64,000 bases of DNA from Gemmobacter aquatilis. GTDB taxonomy: Bacteria > Pseudomonadota > Alphaproteobacteria > Rhodobacterales > Rhodobacteraceae. Position numbers and translations under genes: made by a program. Location of the stretch: assembly GCF_900110025.1 (NCBI RefSeq), contig NZ_FOCE01000001.1:475382-539381 (forward strand). The letters run 5' to 3'. How positions within the stretch are numbered: position 1 is the stretch's first letter; each line of letters begins with the position of its first letter. Below the pieces are notes generated by a model. It made no database searches. It was not told the origin of the DNA and saw only the letters and a list, made by a program, of their open reading frames with translations. Below are positions 26,285-35,423 of the stretch, piece by piece.

Positions 26285-27772
26285 ATGAAATCACTGACGA
26301 AACTCTCTGGGCTCGGGGCGCTTGGCGCTCTTGCCGCCCTGCCCGCCTGGGGTCAGGAGGCAGCCGCACCGCTCGCCCCCTATACTTTCGAGCAGAGCGT
26401 GAACAACGGCGACGTGGCCTGGATGTCGATCTCGACCGTCCTCGTCCTGCTGATGACCGTGCCGGGCCTTGCGCTGTTCTACGGCGGTCTGGTGCGCACG
26501 AAGAACATGCTTTCGGTGCTGACCCAGGTCTTCGCGATCTGCGCCGTCGTCGCCATCATCTGGGTGACCTATGGCTACTCGATGGCCTTCACCTATGGCG
26601 GCAGCCTTGACGCCTATGTCGGCGGCTTCTCGAAGATGTTCCTCGCCGGTGTGGACATCAACTCCAAGGTCGCCACCTTCACCAACGGCGTCTACCTGCC
26701 GGAATTCACCTTCATCGCCTTCCAGATGACCTTCGCCTGCATCACCCCGGCGCTGATCGTCGGCGCCTTTGCCGAGCGTGTGAAATTCTCGGCCCTGCTG
26801 GTGTTCTGCATCCTCTGGGTCACGCTGATCTACTTCCCGATGGCCCACATGGTCTGGTGGTGGGGCGGCCCGGACTTCCTCGCACAGGAACAGACCGCCA
26901 AGCTCATCGCCGAAGCTGCGGGTGATACCGCCGCTGCCGAAGCCGCTGCCGCCAATCTGGGCGCCAATGGCCTGCTGTGGAACTGGGGCGCGCTGGACTT
27001 CGCGGGCGGCACCGTGGTGCATATCAACGCCGGTGTTGCCGGCCTGATCGGCTGCATCGTGATGGGCAAGCGGATCGGCTATGGCAAGGAATCCATGGCG
27101 CCGCACTCGCTGACCATGACGATGATCGGCGCCTCGCTGCTGTTCGTCGGCTGGTTCGGCTTCAATGCCGGTTCCAACCTCGAATCCAACGCGATCACCT
27201 CGCTGGCCATCGTGAACACCTTCGTCGCAGCCTGCGCTGGCGGCGTGGCGTGGATGTTCATCGAATGGGCGATGAAGGGCAAACCCTCGCTGCTCGGCCT
27301 CGTGTCGGGTGTGGTGGCCGGTCTGGTCGCGATCACCCCCGCCGCTGGCTTCGCTGGCCCGATGGGTTCGATCGTGCTCGGCCTCGTCGCGGGTGTGCTC
27401 TGCTTCCTGTTCGTGGCCTATGCCAAGAACGCCTTCAAACTGGATGACAGCCTCGACGTGTTCGGTGTCCACGGCATCGGCGGCATCATCGGCGCCATCG
27501 CCACCGGCATTCTGGTGAACCCCGCCCTCGGCGGCGCCGGTATCCCGGATTACCTGACCCAGCCGGGCTCGCTGCTGGTGGCCGACTATGTGTTCTCGAC
27601 CGCGGTCATGGCGCAGATCAAGGCCGTGATCTTCACGGTGATCTTCTCGGGCGTCGGCTCGTTCATCCTCTACAAGCTGGTGGACATGACGATCGGCCTG
27701 CGCGTGAAGGCCGAAGTGGAACGCGAAGGTCTCGACATCGCGGAACACGGCGAACGCGCCTACTACATGTAA
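26285..27772 (+). CDS. amtB: Ammonium transporter AmtB
   Basis: 495 residues. A cleavable-looking leader (MKSLTKLSGLGALGALAALPAWGQ) is followed by about eleven transmembrane helices. The twin pore histidines are in TVVHINAGVAGL and FGVHGIGGIIG, and the external site aromatic in FIAFQMTFACITPAL. Helix breaks include a non-conserved Ala/Glu-rich loop (residues about 205-230). It carries ammonium/ammonia across the inner membrane and is gated by GlnK. Two hairpins follow it, the second a strong terminator. Confidence 0.96.
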   Translation: MKSLTKLSGLGALGALAALPAWGQEAAAPLAPYTFEQSVNNGDVAWMSISTVLVLLMTVPGLALFYGGLVRTKNMLSVLTQVFAICAVVAIIWVTYGYSMAFTYGGSLDAYVGGFSKMFLAGVDINSKVATFTNGVYLPEFTFIAFQMTFACITPALIVGAFAERVKFSALLVFCILWVTLIYFPMAHMVWWWGGPDFLAQEQTAKLIAEAAGDTAAAEAAAANLGANGLLWNWGALDFAGGTVVHINAGVAGLIGCIVMGKRIGYGKESMAPHSLTMTMIGASLLFVGWFGFNAGSNLESNAITSLAIVNTFVAACAGGVAWMFIEWAMKGKPSLLGLVSGVVAGLVAITPAAGFAGPMGSIVLGLVAGVLCFLFVAYAKNAFKLDDSLDVFGVHGIGGIIGAIATGILVNPALGGAGIPDYLTQPGSLLVADYVFSTAVMAQIKAVIFTVIFSGVGSFILYKLVDMTIGLRVKAEVEREGLDIAEHGERAYYM

Positions 27773-27779
27773 GCCTCCC

Positions 27780-27805
27780 GGCGGATCGGTTCGCGCCGAT
27801 CCGCC
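27780..27805 (+). other. Stem-loop after amtB
   Basis: Perfect 10-bp stem (27780-27789 with 27796-27805, loop TTCGCG) starting 8 nt after the amtB stop. There is no T-run, so it is more likely a 3'-end stability hairpin than the terminator, which lies 43 nt further on. Confidence 0.55.
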
Positions 27806-27847
27806 CCTTGCGCCTCCCGGCGTCCTCCCCCGGGCAGTGCAAACCAG

Positions 27848-27878
27848 AAGGCCCGGACCTTGCGGTCCGGGCCTTTTT
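27848..27878 (+). terminator. Rho-independent terminator of glnK-amtB
   Basis: AAGGCCCGGACC pairs perfectly with GGTCCGGGCCTT (27848-27859 with 27864-27875) around a TTGC tetraloop, followed directly by TTTTT. The A's at the 5' side also make it able to act for the convergent aminotransferase gene. Confidence 0.92.
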
Positions 27879-27899
27879 CATTCCACCGAAAGACGGCGC

Positions 27900-29081
27900 T
27901 TACAGGACCGAAGCCACCGCCCGCGCCAGCACCGGCACCGTCTGCGCATTCAGCCCGGCAATGTTGATGCGGCTGTCGCCCACCATGTAGATACCGTAGT
28001 CCTCACGCAGCCGCACCACCTGCGCCTCGCTCAGCCCAAGGCGCGAGAACATGCCGCGATGCTGCGCCACGAAATCGAACCGGTCGCTGTTCGTCTCGGC
28101 CCGCAGCGCCTCGGCCAGCGCCTGACGCAGGCCCAGCATGTTCTGCCGCACCTCCTCCAGCTCCGCCATCCAGTCGGCCCGCAGCGCCGCGTCGCCCAGA
28201 ATCATCGTCACCAGCCGCGCGCCGTGATCTGGCGGAAAGCTGTAATTCTGCCGGTTCAGGAAGGCGAGGTTCTGCTGCGTGATCACCGCCGCCTCGGCAT
28301 CCTTGGAAATGGCGATCAGAATCCCGGTCCGCTCACGATAAATCCCGAAATTCTTGCTGCACGACGCCGCGATCAGCACCTCGGGGAAGCCCGAGGCCAC
28401 CAGCCGCGTCGCCTGCGCATCCGCCTCCAGCCCGTCGCCAAAGCCCTGATAGGCCAGATCGACCAGCGGCACCGCGCCACGTTCGGCCAGCAAATCGCAG
28501 ACCTTGCCCCATTGATCGGCGTTCAGATTGGCGCCCGTCGGGTTGTGGCAGCAGCCATGCAGCAACACCACATCGCCCGCCATCACCCGGCCCAGATCCT
28601 CCATCAGCCCGTCGAAATCCACCCCGCCCGACACCGCGTCGAAATAGCGGTATTCCGCCATCGGGATGCCCAGATACTTGATGATCGACGGATGGTTCGG
28701 CCAGGTCGGCAGCGAAATCCACACCTTTGCCGCCGGGGCGGCCAGCTTCACCAGTTCCAGCGCCTGCCGGATCGCGCCGGTCCCGCCGGGGGTCGACACC
28801 GAAGACAGCCGCGCGGCATCGACCGCGCCATCCAGAATCAGCCCCTGCATCGCCGCGTTATAGGCAGGTTCGCCCGCCAGCGCGGTATAGGTCTTGGTGG
28901 TCTCCACCTCCCACAGCTTCTTCTCGGCCGCCTTCACCGCCCGCATCACCGGCGTCAGCCCCGTCGCATCCTTGTAGACCCCCACCCCGAGGTCGATCTT
29001 GCCCGTGCGCGCATCCTCGCGGAACATCGCAATCAGCTGCAGAATCTTGTCCTGCGGCTGCGCCTTCAGTGCTTCCAGCAT
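27900..29081 (-). CDS. Aromatic/aspartate aminotransferase (class I)
   Basis: 393 residues of subgroup I-alpha aminotransferase. DLGVGVYKDATGLTPVMRAV, CCHNPTGANLNADQW and the PLP lysine in SCSKNFGIYRERTG are the AspC/TyrB signature; total length is normal. It swaps amino groups between aspartate or aromatic amino acids and 2-oxoglutarate. The mercaptopyruvate sulfurtransferase gene ends 3 nt upstream of its start, so the two are one unit. AspC-type enzymes can also transaminate cysteine to 3-mercaptopyruvate, which fits that neighbour. Confidence 0.93.
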   Translation of the reverse strand: MLEALKAQPQDKILQLIAMFREDARTGKIDLGVGVYKDATGLTPVMRAVKAAEKKLWEVETTKTYTALAGEPAYNAAMQGLILDGAVDAARLSSVSTPGGTGAIRQALELVKLAAPAAKVWISLPTWPNHPSIIKYLGIPMAEYRYFDAVSGGVDFDGLMEDLGRVMAGDVVLLHGCCHNPTGANLNADQWGKVCDLLAERGAVPLVDLAYQGFGDGLEADAQATRLVASGFPEVLIAASCSKNFGIYRERTGILIAISKDAEAAVITQQNLAFLNRQNYSFPPDHGARLVTMILGDAALRADWMAELEEVRQNMLGLRQALAEALRAETNSDRFDFVAQHRGMFSRLGLSEAQVVRLREDYGIYMVGDSRINIAGLNAQTVPVLARAVASVL

Positions 29082-29084
29082 CGC

Positions 29085-29942
29085 TTACCCTTTCGCGACC
29101 TTCAGATCGTCATACATGCCCCACTCGGCCCACGATCCGTCATAAAGTGCCCAGTTCCGGTGCCCGATCCGCTCCAGCGCCAGCGCCAGCACCGCCGCCG
29201 TGATCCCCGACCCGCAGGTGGTGATCGCAGGCTTGCCCAGATCGACGCCCGCCGCCGCAAAGGTGGCGCGCAGCCCGGCCACGTCTTTCATCGTGCCATC
29301 CGCGTTCAGCACCTCGCCGAACGGCACGTTCTTCGACCCCGGAATATGCCCCGACCGCAGGCCCGGCCGCGGCTCGGCCACCTCGCCCTTGAACCGCGGG
29401 GCCGACCGCGCGTCGATGATCTCCGCCTGCCCCAGCTTGCTGGCATGGGCGACCTGCGTCACATCCTTCACCAGCCCGGCCTGACGGCTGACGGTGATGT
29501 GGCGGTCGCGTACCATCGGCGGCATGTCCTCGATCTCGCGCCCCTCGGCCCGCCATTTCGGCAAGCCGCCATCCAGCACCGCGACATCGGTCTTGCCCAT
29601 CAGCCGGAACAGCCACCACACCCGCGCCGCCGAAAACAGCCCCGCCGTGTCATAGACCACCACCTGATGCCCGTCGCCCACGCCCATCGCCCGCATCCGG
29701 CTGATGAATTTCTCCACCGGCGGCGCCATATGCGGCAGGTCCGACCGCAGGTCGCTGATCTCGTCAATGTCAAAGAAGCGCGCGCCGGGGATATGCCCCG
29801 CCGCATAGTCCGCCTGCGCATCGCGCCCGGCATCGGGCATGTGCCAGCTGGCATCCAGAACCCGCAGATCGGGGTCCTTCAGATGGGCAGCAAGCCAGTC
29901 GGTGGACACCAGCGTTTTCGGATCATCCGGGAAGACGGTCAT
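29085..29942 (-). CDS. sseA: 3-Mercaptopyruvate sulfurtransferase
   Basis: 285 residues made of two rhodanese domains. The N-terminal one (to about residue 150) is inactive; the second has TTCGSGITAAV with catalytic Cys243. The CGSG-[VI]-TA loop marks mercaptopyruvate sulfurtransferase rather than thiosulfate sulfurtransferase. It moves sulfur from 3-mercaptopyruvate to thiols, cyanide or proteins. It heads the two-gene unit with the aminotransferase. Confidence 0.92.
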   Translation of the reverse strand: MTVFPDDPKTLVSTDWLAAHLKDPDLRVLDASWHMPDAGRDAQADYAAGHIPGARFFDIDEISDLRSDLPHMAPPVEKFISRMRAMGVGDGHQVVVYDTAGLFSAARVWWLFRLMGKTDVAVLDGGLPKWRAEGREIEDMPPMVRDRHITVSRQAGLVKDVTQVAHASKLGQAEIIDARSAPRFKGEVAEPRPGLRSGHIPGSKNVPFGEVLNADGTMKDVAGLRATFAAAGVDLGKPAITTCGSGITAAVLALALERIGHRNWALYDGSWAEWGMYDDLKVAKG

Positions 29943-30022
29943 GGCAAAGGCTCCTGCGAGGCTTCGCCCGGCTTACCCCAGACACGCCGCCGCAAGCAAG
30001 GCCCAGCCGCCCTGCGAACCGC

Positions 30023-30496
30023 TCAACCGTTCTGTTTCAGCAGCCGCTGCTTCTGGCGATCCCAGTCGCGCTTGGCCTCGGTCGCCCGCTTGTCGGCCAG
30101 CTTCTTGCCCTTGGCCACGCCCAGCTTGATCTTCACCAGCCCGCGATCGTTGAAATACCAGCTCATCGGCACGATGGTCATGCCCTCGCGCGCCGTGGCA
30201 TTCCACAACCGGCTCAGCTCCTTGCGTGACACCAGCAGCTTGCGCCGCCGCCGCTCCTCATGGCCAAAGGTCTTGGCCTCGCGGTAAGGCGCGATATAGC
30301 TGTTGATCAGCCACAGCTCGCCGCCCTCCACACTGGCATAGCTTTCGCCCAGGTTGGATCCGCCCTGCCGCAGCGATTTGACCTCCGATCCATACAGCAT
30401 GATTCCCGCCTCCAGATCGCTTTCGATATGGTAGTCGAAACGCGCGCGGCGGTTTTCGGCAATCAGCTTGGAATTGGGATCGGATTTCTTGGCCAT
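30023..30496 (-). CDS. smpB: SsrA-binding protein SmpB
   Basis: 157 residues. [31 protein letters not shown] and the C-terminal basic tail [20 protein letters not shown] are classic SmpB. It delivers tmRNA to stalled ribosomes. The start at 30496 ([10 protein letters not shown]) is the conserved one; a long in-frame upstream extension is antisense to the ion-channel gene. The ssrA gene itself was not found in the window. Confidence 0.96.
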   Translation of the reverse strand: MAKKSDPNSKLIAENRRARFDYHIESDLEAGIMLYGSEVKSLRQGGSNLGESYASVEGGELWLINSYIAPYREAKTFGHEERRRRKLLVSRKELSRLWNATAREGMTIVPMSWYFNDRGLVKIKLGVAKGKKLADKRATEAKRDWDRQKQRLLKQNG

Positions 30497-30593
30497 GATC
30501 GGACCGAGATAGGCGAGCCGCGCGCGAAAGTCCAGATCAGCCTCTTTCCCGCCCCCCGCCCGCCGTGGCATCACTCGAACCGGAGGAGGCCAC

Positions 30594-31034
30594 ATGTTCA
30601 CGCAGATCGCCCTCGGCACCGCCCTTCTGCTGGTCTCGATCCTGATCGGTGCCTTTTCGGCGCTGATGATCGAACTGGCGCTGACCCGCCTGCACCGCTG
30701 GCTTGTCACCGAACCGCACCGGCCGAAACTGATGCTGGTCATCACCGGCGTCTCGCTCTGGGTGCTGGGCTCCATCACGGCGGGTGTCTGGCTCTGGGCC
30801 TTCGCCTTCCTCGGCCTCGGTGTCTTTCCCACGCTGGAGGAATCGGTCTATTTCTCGCTGGTCACCTTCACCACGCTGGGCTTCGGCGATGTGCTGCTGC
30901 CGCATCAATGGCGGCTGCTGGCTGGCATGGCCGCCGCCAATGGCCTGCTGAATTTCGGCCTGTTCACCGCCCTGCTGGTCGAGGCGCTGCGCCATGTCCG
31001 TCTCGGGCAGGTCCGCTCCCGCACCCTGCCCTGA
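30594..31034 (+). CDS. Two-helix potassium-channel-like protein
   Basis: 146 residues with four hydrophobic segments. The last two flank the pore loop FTTLGFGDV, a variant of the K+ selectivity filter (T-x-G-Y/F-G-D) of the ion channel 2 family. The first two helices have no voltage sensor, and there is no RCK domain. The start has a strong GGAGGAGG site. It is divergent from smpB by 97 bp. Confidence 0.82.
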   Translation: MFTQIALGTALLLVSILIGAFSALMIELALTRLHRWLVTEPHRPKLMLVITGVSLWVLGSITAGVWLWAFAFLGLGVFPTLEESVYFSLVTFTTLGFGDVLLPHQWRLLAGMAAANGLLNFGLFTALLVEALRHVRLGQVRSRTLP

Positions 31035-31037
31035 GGC

Positions 31038-31925
31038 TCAGCCGCGCGGCTGCACCCGCCCCCGCTGCACATTCCGCGTGCGCAGCAAGGTGTAGATCCC
31101 CGCCCCCACCACGATGGCCGACCCGATCAGCGTCATCGCATCGGGCCGCTCGCCAAACACCAGCACGCCCAGCACCAGCGCGAATACCAGCCTTGTATAG
31201 CGGAACGGCGTCACCACGCTCACCTCGCCGGTGCGCATCGCCACGGTCAGCGCCCAATAGGCCGCCACCCCCACAACCACCGCCCCTGCCAGCATCGCAA
31301 AGGCCGCCGCCCCCGGCATCACCGCGCCGCCCTGCCACATCAGCAAGCCGATGCCGGTCGGCACCATGGCGGCAAAGCCGTAAATCCCCAGCTGGAAATT
31401 GCTCAACACCCGCGGCGCCGCCCGCGTCGCCAGATCGCGGCCCGCAAAGCCGATCAGCCCCGCCACCGCCAGCAACGAGGCGGCAGTAAACCCCTCCAGC
31501 CCCGGCCGCAGAATCACCAGCACCCCGGCCAACCCGATCAGAATCGCCGCCCAGCGCCGCCAGCCGACCTTCTCGCCAAAGATCAGCGCCGCCCCCGCCA
31601 CCACCACCAAAGGCGTGGCCTGCAAGATCGCACTGGCGCTCGACAGCGCGGTATAGGCAATGGCCAGCGTGTAGAACAGCCGCCCCAACACCTCGAACCC
31701 GGCCTTCATCAGCATCCGCGGCGCCAGCACTGCCGGATGCCACAAGGCCTGCCCCTGCGCCTTTGTCAGCGCGGCAAACAACAGCATCCCGCCGCCGCCG
31801 AAAAAGATCAGAATCTCGCCCACCGGCACGCCGCCCGCCGCGACCCGCTTCAACAGCACGTCCTCGACGGCAAAGCCCAGCATGGCCAGCACCATGAACA
31901 GACTGCCGCGCAGATTGTCGGTCAT
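31038..31925 (-). CDS. EamA-family DMT permease
   Basis: 295 residues, ten predicted helices in two EamA repeats (LGFAVEDVLLKRVAAGGVP and a second repeat ending VFGERPDAMTLIGSAIVVGAGIYTLL). Members export amino acids, purines or other metabolites across the inner membrane; the substrate is unknown. Start at 31925 (MTDNLRGSLF) is preferred over upstream in-frame starts that run through the repeat element. The gene converges on the ion-channel gene. Confidence 0.88.
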   Translation of the reverse strand: MTDNLRGSLFMVLAMLGFAVEDVLLKRVAAGGVPVGEILIFFGGGGMLLFAALTKAQGQALWHPAVLAPRMLMKAGFEVLGRLFYTLAIAYTALSSASAILQATPLVVVAGAALIFGEKVGWRRWAAILIGLAGVLVILRPGLEGFTAASLLAVAGLIGFAGRDLATRAAPRVLSNFQLGIYGFAAMVPTGIGLLMWQGGAVMPGAAAFAMLAGAVVVGVAAYWALTVAMRTGEVSVVTPFRYTRLVFALVLGVLVFGERPDAMTLIGSAIVVGAGIYTLLRTRNVQRGRVQPRG

Positions 31926-31971
31926 CGCATCCTCCGGCAGAAAGCGGGGGCCCGGATCGCCCGTGCCCCCT

Positions 31972-32038
31972 TTCATCTTGGCCCAAATATCCTCGGGGGG
32001 AGGTGCCGCAGGCACCGTGGGGGGCAGACAGCCCCCCT
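31972..32038 (-). repeat. Dispersed hairpin-TATTT element, copy C
   Basis: On the minus strand: G-run, C-run, a 6-bp hairpin (GGTGCC-TGC-GGCACC; 32002-32007 with 32011-32016), CCCCCCGAGGATATTTGGGC and tail CAAGATGAAA. It starts 3 nt after the dapA stop and points toward the EamA gene, as expected for a 3'-end element of dapA. Confidence 0.62.
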
Positions 32039-32041
32039 CTT

Positions 32042-32914
32042 TCACAAGATCCCCGCGAACTCCATCGCCGCCTTGATGCGCGCCTTGGTCCCGTCGGTCA
32101 ACCCGACCAGCGGCAGCCGCACCTCCTCGGAACACAGCCCCAGCAGCGACAAGCCGTATTTCGCGCCCACCAGCCCCGGCTCGATGAAGATCGCCTCATG
32201 CAGCGGCATCAGCCGGTCCTGATAGTCCAGCGCCTTGGCATAATCGCCCGCCAGCGTCGCCGCCTGGAACTCGGCACACAGCCGGGGCGCCACGTTCGCC
32301 GTCACCGAAATGCAGCCCACACCGCCATGCGCGTTGAAGCCCAGCGCGGTGGCATCCTCGCCCGAAAGCTGGATGAAATCGGCGCCGCAGGTGGCGCGCT
32401 GCATCGACACGCGCTCGATCTTGCCGGTGGCATCCTTCACGCCGATGATGCGCGGCAGCTTGGCCAACTGCCCCATGGTGTCCGGCGTCATGTCCACGAC
32501 CGACCGGCCCGGAATGTTGTAGATGATGATCGGCAGGCTGCTCGCCTCGTGCAGCGCGGTGTAATGCGCGATCATCCCGGCCTGCGTCGGCTTGTTGTAA
32601 TAGGGCGTCACCACCAGCGCGGCATCGGCGCCCACCTTCTCGGCGTGCTGCACCAGCCCGATGCCCTCGGCGGTGGCGTTCGATCCGGCGCCCGCGATCA
32701 CTGGCACCCGGCCCGCCACGGTCTGCACCACGATCTCGATCACCCGGCCATGTTCCTCATGGCTCAGCGTCGGGCTTTCGCCCGTGGTGCCCACCGGCAC
32801 AATCGCGCTGCTGCCTTCGGCAATATGCCATTCCACCAGCTTCTTCAGCGTCTCCACATCCACAGCGCCGTTCTTGAACGGCGTGACAAGGGCAGGCATG
32901 GACCCTTTGAACAT
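32042..32914 (-). CDS. dapA: 4-Hydroxy-tetrahydrodipicolinate synthase
   Basis: 290 residues. [13 protein letters not shown] at the N-terminus, [17 protein letters not shown], catalytic Tyr132 in [10 protein letters not shown] and Schiff-base Lys160 in [14 protein letters not shown] mark DapA, which condenses pyruvate and aspartate semialdehyde in lysine/meso-DAP synthesis. AGGAGAT precedes the start at 32914. It is divergent from slt with 152 bp between; both genes serve peptidoglycan. Confidence 0.95.
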   Translation of the reverse strand: MFKGSMPALVTPFKNGAVDVETLKKLVEWHIAEGSSAIVPVGTTGESPTLSHEEHGRVIEIVVQTVAGRVPVIAGAGSNATAEGIGLVQHAEKVGADAALVVTPYYNKPTQAGMIAHYTALHEASSLPIIIYNIPGRSVVDMTPDTMGQLAKLPRIIGVKDATGKIERVSMQRATCGADFIQLSGEDATALGFNAHGGVGCISVTANVAPRLCAEFQAATLAGDYAKALDYQDRLMPLHEAIFIEPGLVGAKYGLSLLGLCSEEVRLPLVGLTDGTKARIKAAMEFAGIL

Positions 32915-33066
32915 GACACGCATCTCCTGAAGCTGGGGCAGACTCGCCCGTTGAACCCCGGCCTCTCTAACGGGCCAGCGGTCGCTTGCCAAGTTCCGCC
33001 ATCGCCTTGCGGATCTATCATCCATGTGAGTTGCCAGCGCCGCCACATTCCGGCACCCTCACGCCC

Positions 33067-35007
33067 ATGTCCCTGCTGCGCCGCCTTGCCCTCGCCCTCG
33101 TCCCGATCCTGCTGCTGGCGGCCCCGCCCGCCGCCGCCGATCCCGCAACCGCGCTGCGACAGGCGCAGGCACAAGCCAATCGCGGCGACTGGGACGCGGC
33201 GCTCACCCTCGCCCAAAGCTCCAGCGCCGTCGGCGCCGACATCATCCAATGGCAACGCCTGCGCGCCGGGGTCGGCACCCTGACGGACTATGAAGGGTTC
33301 CTGTCCCGCCACCCTGATTGGCCCGGCCTGCCCTATCTGCGCGAAAAGGGCGAAGCCGCCGCCGCCCGCTCCACCACGCCCGACCGGGTGCTGGCCTATT
33401 TCGGCCCCACCCTGCCGCAGACCGGCACCGGGTCACTGGCGGTGATCCGCGCCCTGCGCGCCAAGGGCCGCCTGGCCGAAGCCGAGGCCGAGGCCCGCCG
33501 CGCCTGGACCGCCCTGCCCTTCTCCGCCGCAGACGAGGCCGCGCTGTTCGCGCTCTATCCCGGCCTGAAAGAGCTGAACGAAGACCGGCTCGCCGCCCTG
33601 CTCTGGGCCGGAGAAACCGCCGAGGCGCAGCGCCTGCTGCCCCGCGTGCCCGAAAACTGGGCCGCCCTCGCCCGCGCCCGCCTCGCCCTGATGGATCGCA
33701 CCACCGGCGTCACCGCGCTGGTCGAGGCGGTGCCCGGCGCGCTGGCGCGCCATCCGCTGCTGGCACAGGCGCGGATGGATTGGCGCGTCGCCAAGGATCT
33801 GTGGCCCGATGCGGCGGCCCTGATGCTGGATCACTCCGCCAGCGCCGATCTGCTGGGCCAGCCCGAGGCCTGGGCCAAACGCCGCGCGCAACTGGCCCGC
33901 CAGATGCTGCGCGACGGCAATGCCAAACTCGCCTACCGCATCGCCGCCCGCCATCAACTGACCGAAGGCGGCGATTATGCCGATCTGGAGTTTCTGGCCG
34001 GTTTCATCGCCCTGCGCCGCCTGTCCGATCCGCAGACCGCGCTGACCCATTTCCGCCATCTGGAACAGGCCGTCGCCACGCCGATCTCGGTCAGCCGCGC
34101 CAAATACTGGCAGGCCCGCGCGTTGGAGGCCGCAGGCGATGCCGCCGCCGCCCAGACCGCCTACCGCGCCGCCGCCCGCCACCAGACCGCCTATTACGGC
34201 CAGCTTGCCGCCGAAAAGCTGGGCCAGCCGCTGGATGCCGCCCTGCTGGCCCCGCTGGATGCGCGCGACTGGCGCAAACGCGGCTTCGCCCGCTCCTCGG
34301 TGCTGGAAGCCGGGCTGCTGCTGGTGAAATCCGGCAATCGCACGCTGGCCAAGCGGTTCTTCCTGCATCTGGCCGAACCGCTGCCACCCGAGGATCTGGC
34401 CAGCCTCGCCGATCTTGCCCTGCAGATCCGCGAGCCGCATATCGCCCTGCTGCTGGCCAAACAGGGGGCCGAACGCGGGGTGATCCTGCCCGAAGCCTAT
34501 TTCCCCCTGCCCGATCTGGTGCCCAGCGACGGGCTGGCCGTATCGCGCGCCCTCGCCCTTGCCATCTCGCGCCGCGAATCGGAATTCGATCCCGCCGCCC
34601 GCAGCCCCGCCGGGGCGCGCGGGCTGATGCAACTGATGCCGGAAACCGCCAAACGCATGGCCACCGATCAGGGGCTGGGGTTCGAGGTCGGGCGCCTGAC
34701 CACCGACCCCACCTTCAACGCCCGTCTGGGCAGCGCCTATCTGGCGCAACTGGTTGCGGAATTCGGCCCCTCGGTCGCACTCGTCGCCTCGGGCTATAAC
34801 GCAGGCCCCGGCCGCCCACGCCGCTGGATCACCGAATTCGGCGACCCGCGCCGCCCCGAGGTGGATGTGGTGGATTGGGTAGAGATGATCCCCTTCACCG
34901 AAACCCGCACCTATGTGATGCGCGTGGCGGAATCGCTGGTGATCTACCGCGCGAAACTGCGCGGCAGCCCCGGCGCAATCCGCCTGACCGAAGAGTTGAA
35001 GGGCTAA
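33067..35007 (+). CDS. slt: Soluble lytic murein transglycosylase
   Basis: 646 residues with a signal peptide (cleavage near APPAAA-D). Residues about 25-460 are Ala-rich TPR-like helical repeats forming the superhelical U/L domains; the SLT domain follows with ISRRESEFDPAARSPAGARG (catalytic Glu504) and YNAGPGRPRRWI. It cleaves peptidoglycan glycan strands in the periplasm to give 1,6-anhydro ends. The start has been set at 33067 because the signal peptide begins there. Confidence 0.93.
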   Translation: MSLLRRLALALVPILLLAAPPAAADPATALRQAQAQANRGDWDAALTLAQSSSAVGADIIQWQRLRAGVGTLTDYEGFLSRHPDWPGLPYLREKGEAAAARSTTPDRVLAYFGPTLPQTGTGSLAVIRALRAKGRLAEAEAEARRAWTALPFSAADEAALFALYPGLKELNEDRLAALLWAGETAEAQRLLPRVPENWAALARARLALMDRTTGVTALVEAVPGALARHPLLAQARMDWRVAKDLWPDAAALMLDHSASADLLGQPEAWAKRRAQLARQMLRDGNAKLAYRIAARHQLTEGGDYADLEFLAGFIALRRLSDPQTALTHFRHLEQAVATPISVSRAKYWQARALEAAGDAAAAQTAYRAAARHQTAYYGQLAAEKLGQPLDAALLAPLDARDWRKRGFARSSVLEAGLLLVKSGNRTLAKRFFLHLAEPLPPEDLASLADLALQIREPHIALLLAKQGAERGVILPEAYFPLPDLVPSDGLAVSRALALAISRRESEFDPAARSPAGARGLMQLMPETAKRMATDQGLGFEVGRLTTDPTFNARLGSAYLAQLVAEFGPSVALVASGYNAGPGRPRRWITEFGDPRRPEVDVVDWVEMIPFTETRTYVMRVAESLVIYRAKLRGSPGAIRLTEELKG

Positions 35008-35078
35008 GCCAGAAATCCAGCTGCGCGCGCCTTGCAGGCGCGCACGACTTTTGCCTCGGCGACCGGGCAAGCCCGGAT

Positions 35079-35120
35079 CGCCTCAGGCGCCTCCGGCGGG
35101 AGTATTTTTGCCAGGATGAA
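35079..35120 (+). repeat. Dispersed hairpin-TATTT element, copy D
   Basis: Short hairpin CGCC-TCA-GGCG (35079-35089), then CTCCGGCGGGAGTATTTTTG and tail CCAGGATGAA, which is identical to the tail of copy B. It lies 72 nt after the slt stop, between slt and the convergent small gene, on the slt strand. Confidence 0.58.
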
Positions 35121-35131
35121 GCCGCAGGGGA

Positions 35132-35329
35132 TCAGCTTTGCGGCAGCGGATGCGGATCGCGGGCCAGTTTCAGCCAGGTCACCATGCCGGTGAAGAAGCC
35201 GACCGTGGCCAGCAGCGCGGCGATCACCATCTGGCTGTCCTCCGCAATGCCCGCCGACAAGGCGAGATAGCCGAAGGCCCAGAAGCCCGACCAGCTGACG
35301 ACACACAGAATGGCCACAAGTTTGTTCAT
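35132..35329 (-). CDS. Small membrane protein (65 aa)
   Basis: 65 residues with two hydrophobic helices (about 4-24 and 34-54) joined by AGIAEDSQ and a short C-terminal polar tail (RDPHPLPQS). The GGAGGAAC ribosome site and the length favour translation from the ATG at 35329. No family recognised. It is a lone gene between slt and the transporter locus. Confidence 0.62.
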   Translation of the reverse strand: MNKLVAILCVVSWSGFWAFGYLALSAGIAEDSQMVIAALLATVGFFTGMVTWLKLARDPHPLPQS

Positions 35330-35423
35330 GAGGTTCCTCCCAAAACCGCGCGCCTTTGCAGCATGGGGCAGAATGTCGCAGCAATCCAGCGGATTCTGCG
35401 ACATTCTGTCTCAGCACCCGGCG

